This document shows, one piece after another, positions 63,866-64,000 of a stretch of DNA of 64,000 nt. The notes beneath the pieces are model-generated. The model worked only from the letters and a program-made list of their open reading frames with translations. It searched no databases and had not been told where the DNA came from. The DNA is from Robiginitomaculum sp. (lineage in GTDB: Bacteria; Pseudomonadota; Alphaproteobacteria; Caulobacterales; Maricaulaceae): the NCBI GenBank assembly GCA_002733605.1, contig NVWK01000005.1, positions 1 to 64,000 on the forward strand, in the 5' to 3' direction. Within the stretch, counting starts at the first letter, position 1. Every line of letters begins with the position of its first letter. Both the position numbers and the translations under genes were made by a program.

Positions 63866-64000
63866 ATGTCAGGGCGTGTCCCTTTAGCCACAAAGACCAA
63901 TCTCATGCATAGATTTGCACGCTGGGTAAAAAATACTGCCGGGCAAAACAACCCGTTTTCAAGCCTGCACATTGCAGGTCTATGCTTTGCTGTACTCATT
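63866..64000 (+). CDS. divergent gene cut by the right window edge, membrane protein start
   Basis: An open frame from ATG 63866 (or ATG 63905) reads 45 codons to the window end without a stop. The last residues 'SSLHIAGLCFAVLI' look like the start of a membrane helix. It is not in the ORF track because it has no stop. Its position beside the palindrome suggests shared control with the flavin operon. Family unknown; the opposite-strand ORF at 63793-63999 is an alternative, but it has no supporting feature. Confidence 0.5.
   Translation, partial: MSGRVPLATKTNLMHRFARWVKNTAGQNNPFSSLHIAGLCFAVLI

Noticed and set aside
63793-63999. 68-codon minus-strand ORF at the right edge
   Set aside because: It would include the operator palindrome as coding sequence and shows no domain or signal; the plus-strand frame fits the divergent promoter better.

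Overview
This is 64 kb of a moderate-GC alphaproteobacterial chromosome. The marks of the class are the FMN-adjacent rnd-lptC-lptA-lptB-rpoN-hpf-ptsN block, the zinc-ribbon/ftsE/ftsX/YdcF block, the DUF2125-tyrC pair, the GST/NifU-like/yidD/thrS block, the tlpA/argH/TIGR02302 block, COQ7 next to dsbB, and an UrcA protein. Codon and gene style suggest a marine stalked or prosthecate relative (Maricaulales/Hyphomonadaceae-like). That placement is an inference, because no 16S gene is present.

Layout. 1-765: end of an integrative element, with an edge-truncated tyrosine integrase and a 45-bp 3' fragment of a tRNA-Arg(CCG) that marks the attachment site. 1045-8063: secreted S1/P1 nuclease, Tat-exported oxidoreductase with a 7 x 15 bp tandem repeat in its leader, and an ABC exporter whose permease is fused to an M1 peptidase. 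8265-13556: UrcA protein, LysR regulator, DEAD-box helicase, TlpA thioredoxin and argH. 13617-20473: TIGR02302 protein, zinc-ribbon protein, FtsEX, YdcF and DUF2125. 20487-26095: tyrosine-branch enzymes, a methyltransferase, glyoxalase II, a c-di-GMP EAL protein and a small membrane protein. 26280-42639: envelope-sugar region with four glycosyltransferases, O-antigen ligase, thrS/yidD/NifU-like/GST, kdsD, phosphomannomutase, glmM, glmS and galU. 42673-47464: membrane-anchored Hsp70-like ATPase with a GrpE-like membrane partner, ispG and RodZ. 47674-54562: dsbB, coq7, cyclophilin, HNH nuclease, ppx, ppk1 and ptsN. 54613-60656: hpf, rpoN, an uncharacterised gene, lptB, lptA, an lptC with an LptA-like tail, and RNase D. 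60835-64000: a flavinylation-type module (4-TM protein, ApbE, Tat-exported FMN-binding protein, outer-membrane protein) behind a 33-bp palindrome, with a divergent gene cut by the window edge.

How it works together. Most of the window serves the cell envelope: sugar precursors (glmS, glmM, galU, phosphomannomutase, kdsD), polymer assembly (glycosyltransferases, ligase), LPS transport (LptABC), division and shape (FtsEX, RodZ) and isoprenoid carrier supply (IspG). A second theme is stress and nutrient control: polyphosphate, ribosome hibernation, sigma-54, PTS-Ntr and c-di-GMP.

Best candidates for new biology are the Hsp70/GrpE-like membrane pair (42673-45485), the LptC-LptA fusion (58776-59924) and the palindrome-controlled flavin module (60835-63844). 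Functions rest on motif recognition by eye; no database search was run. Start codons were re-chosen from ribosome-binding sites and overlaps where the ORF track runs too long.
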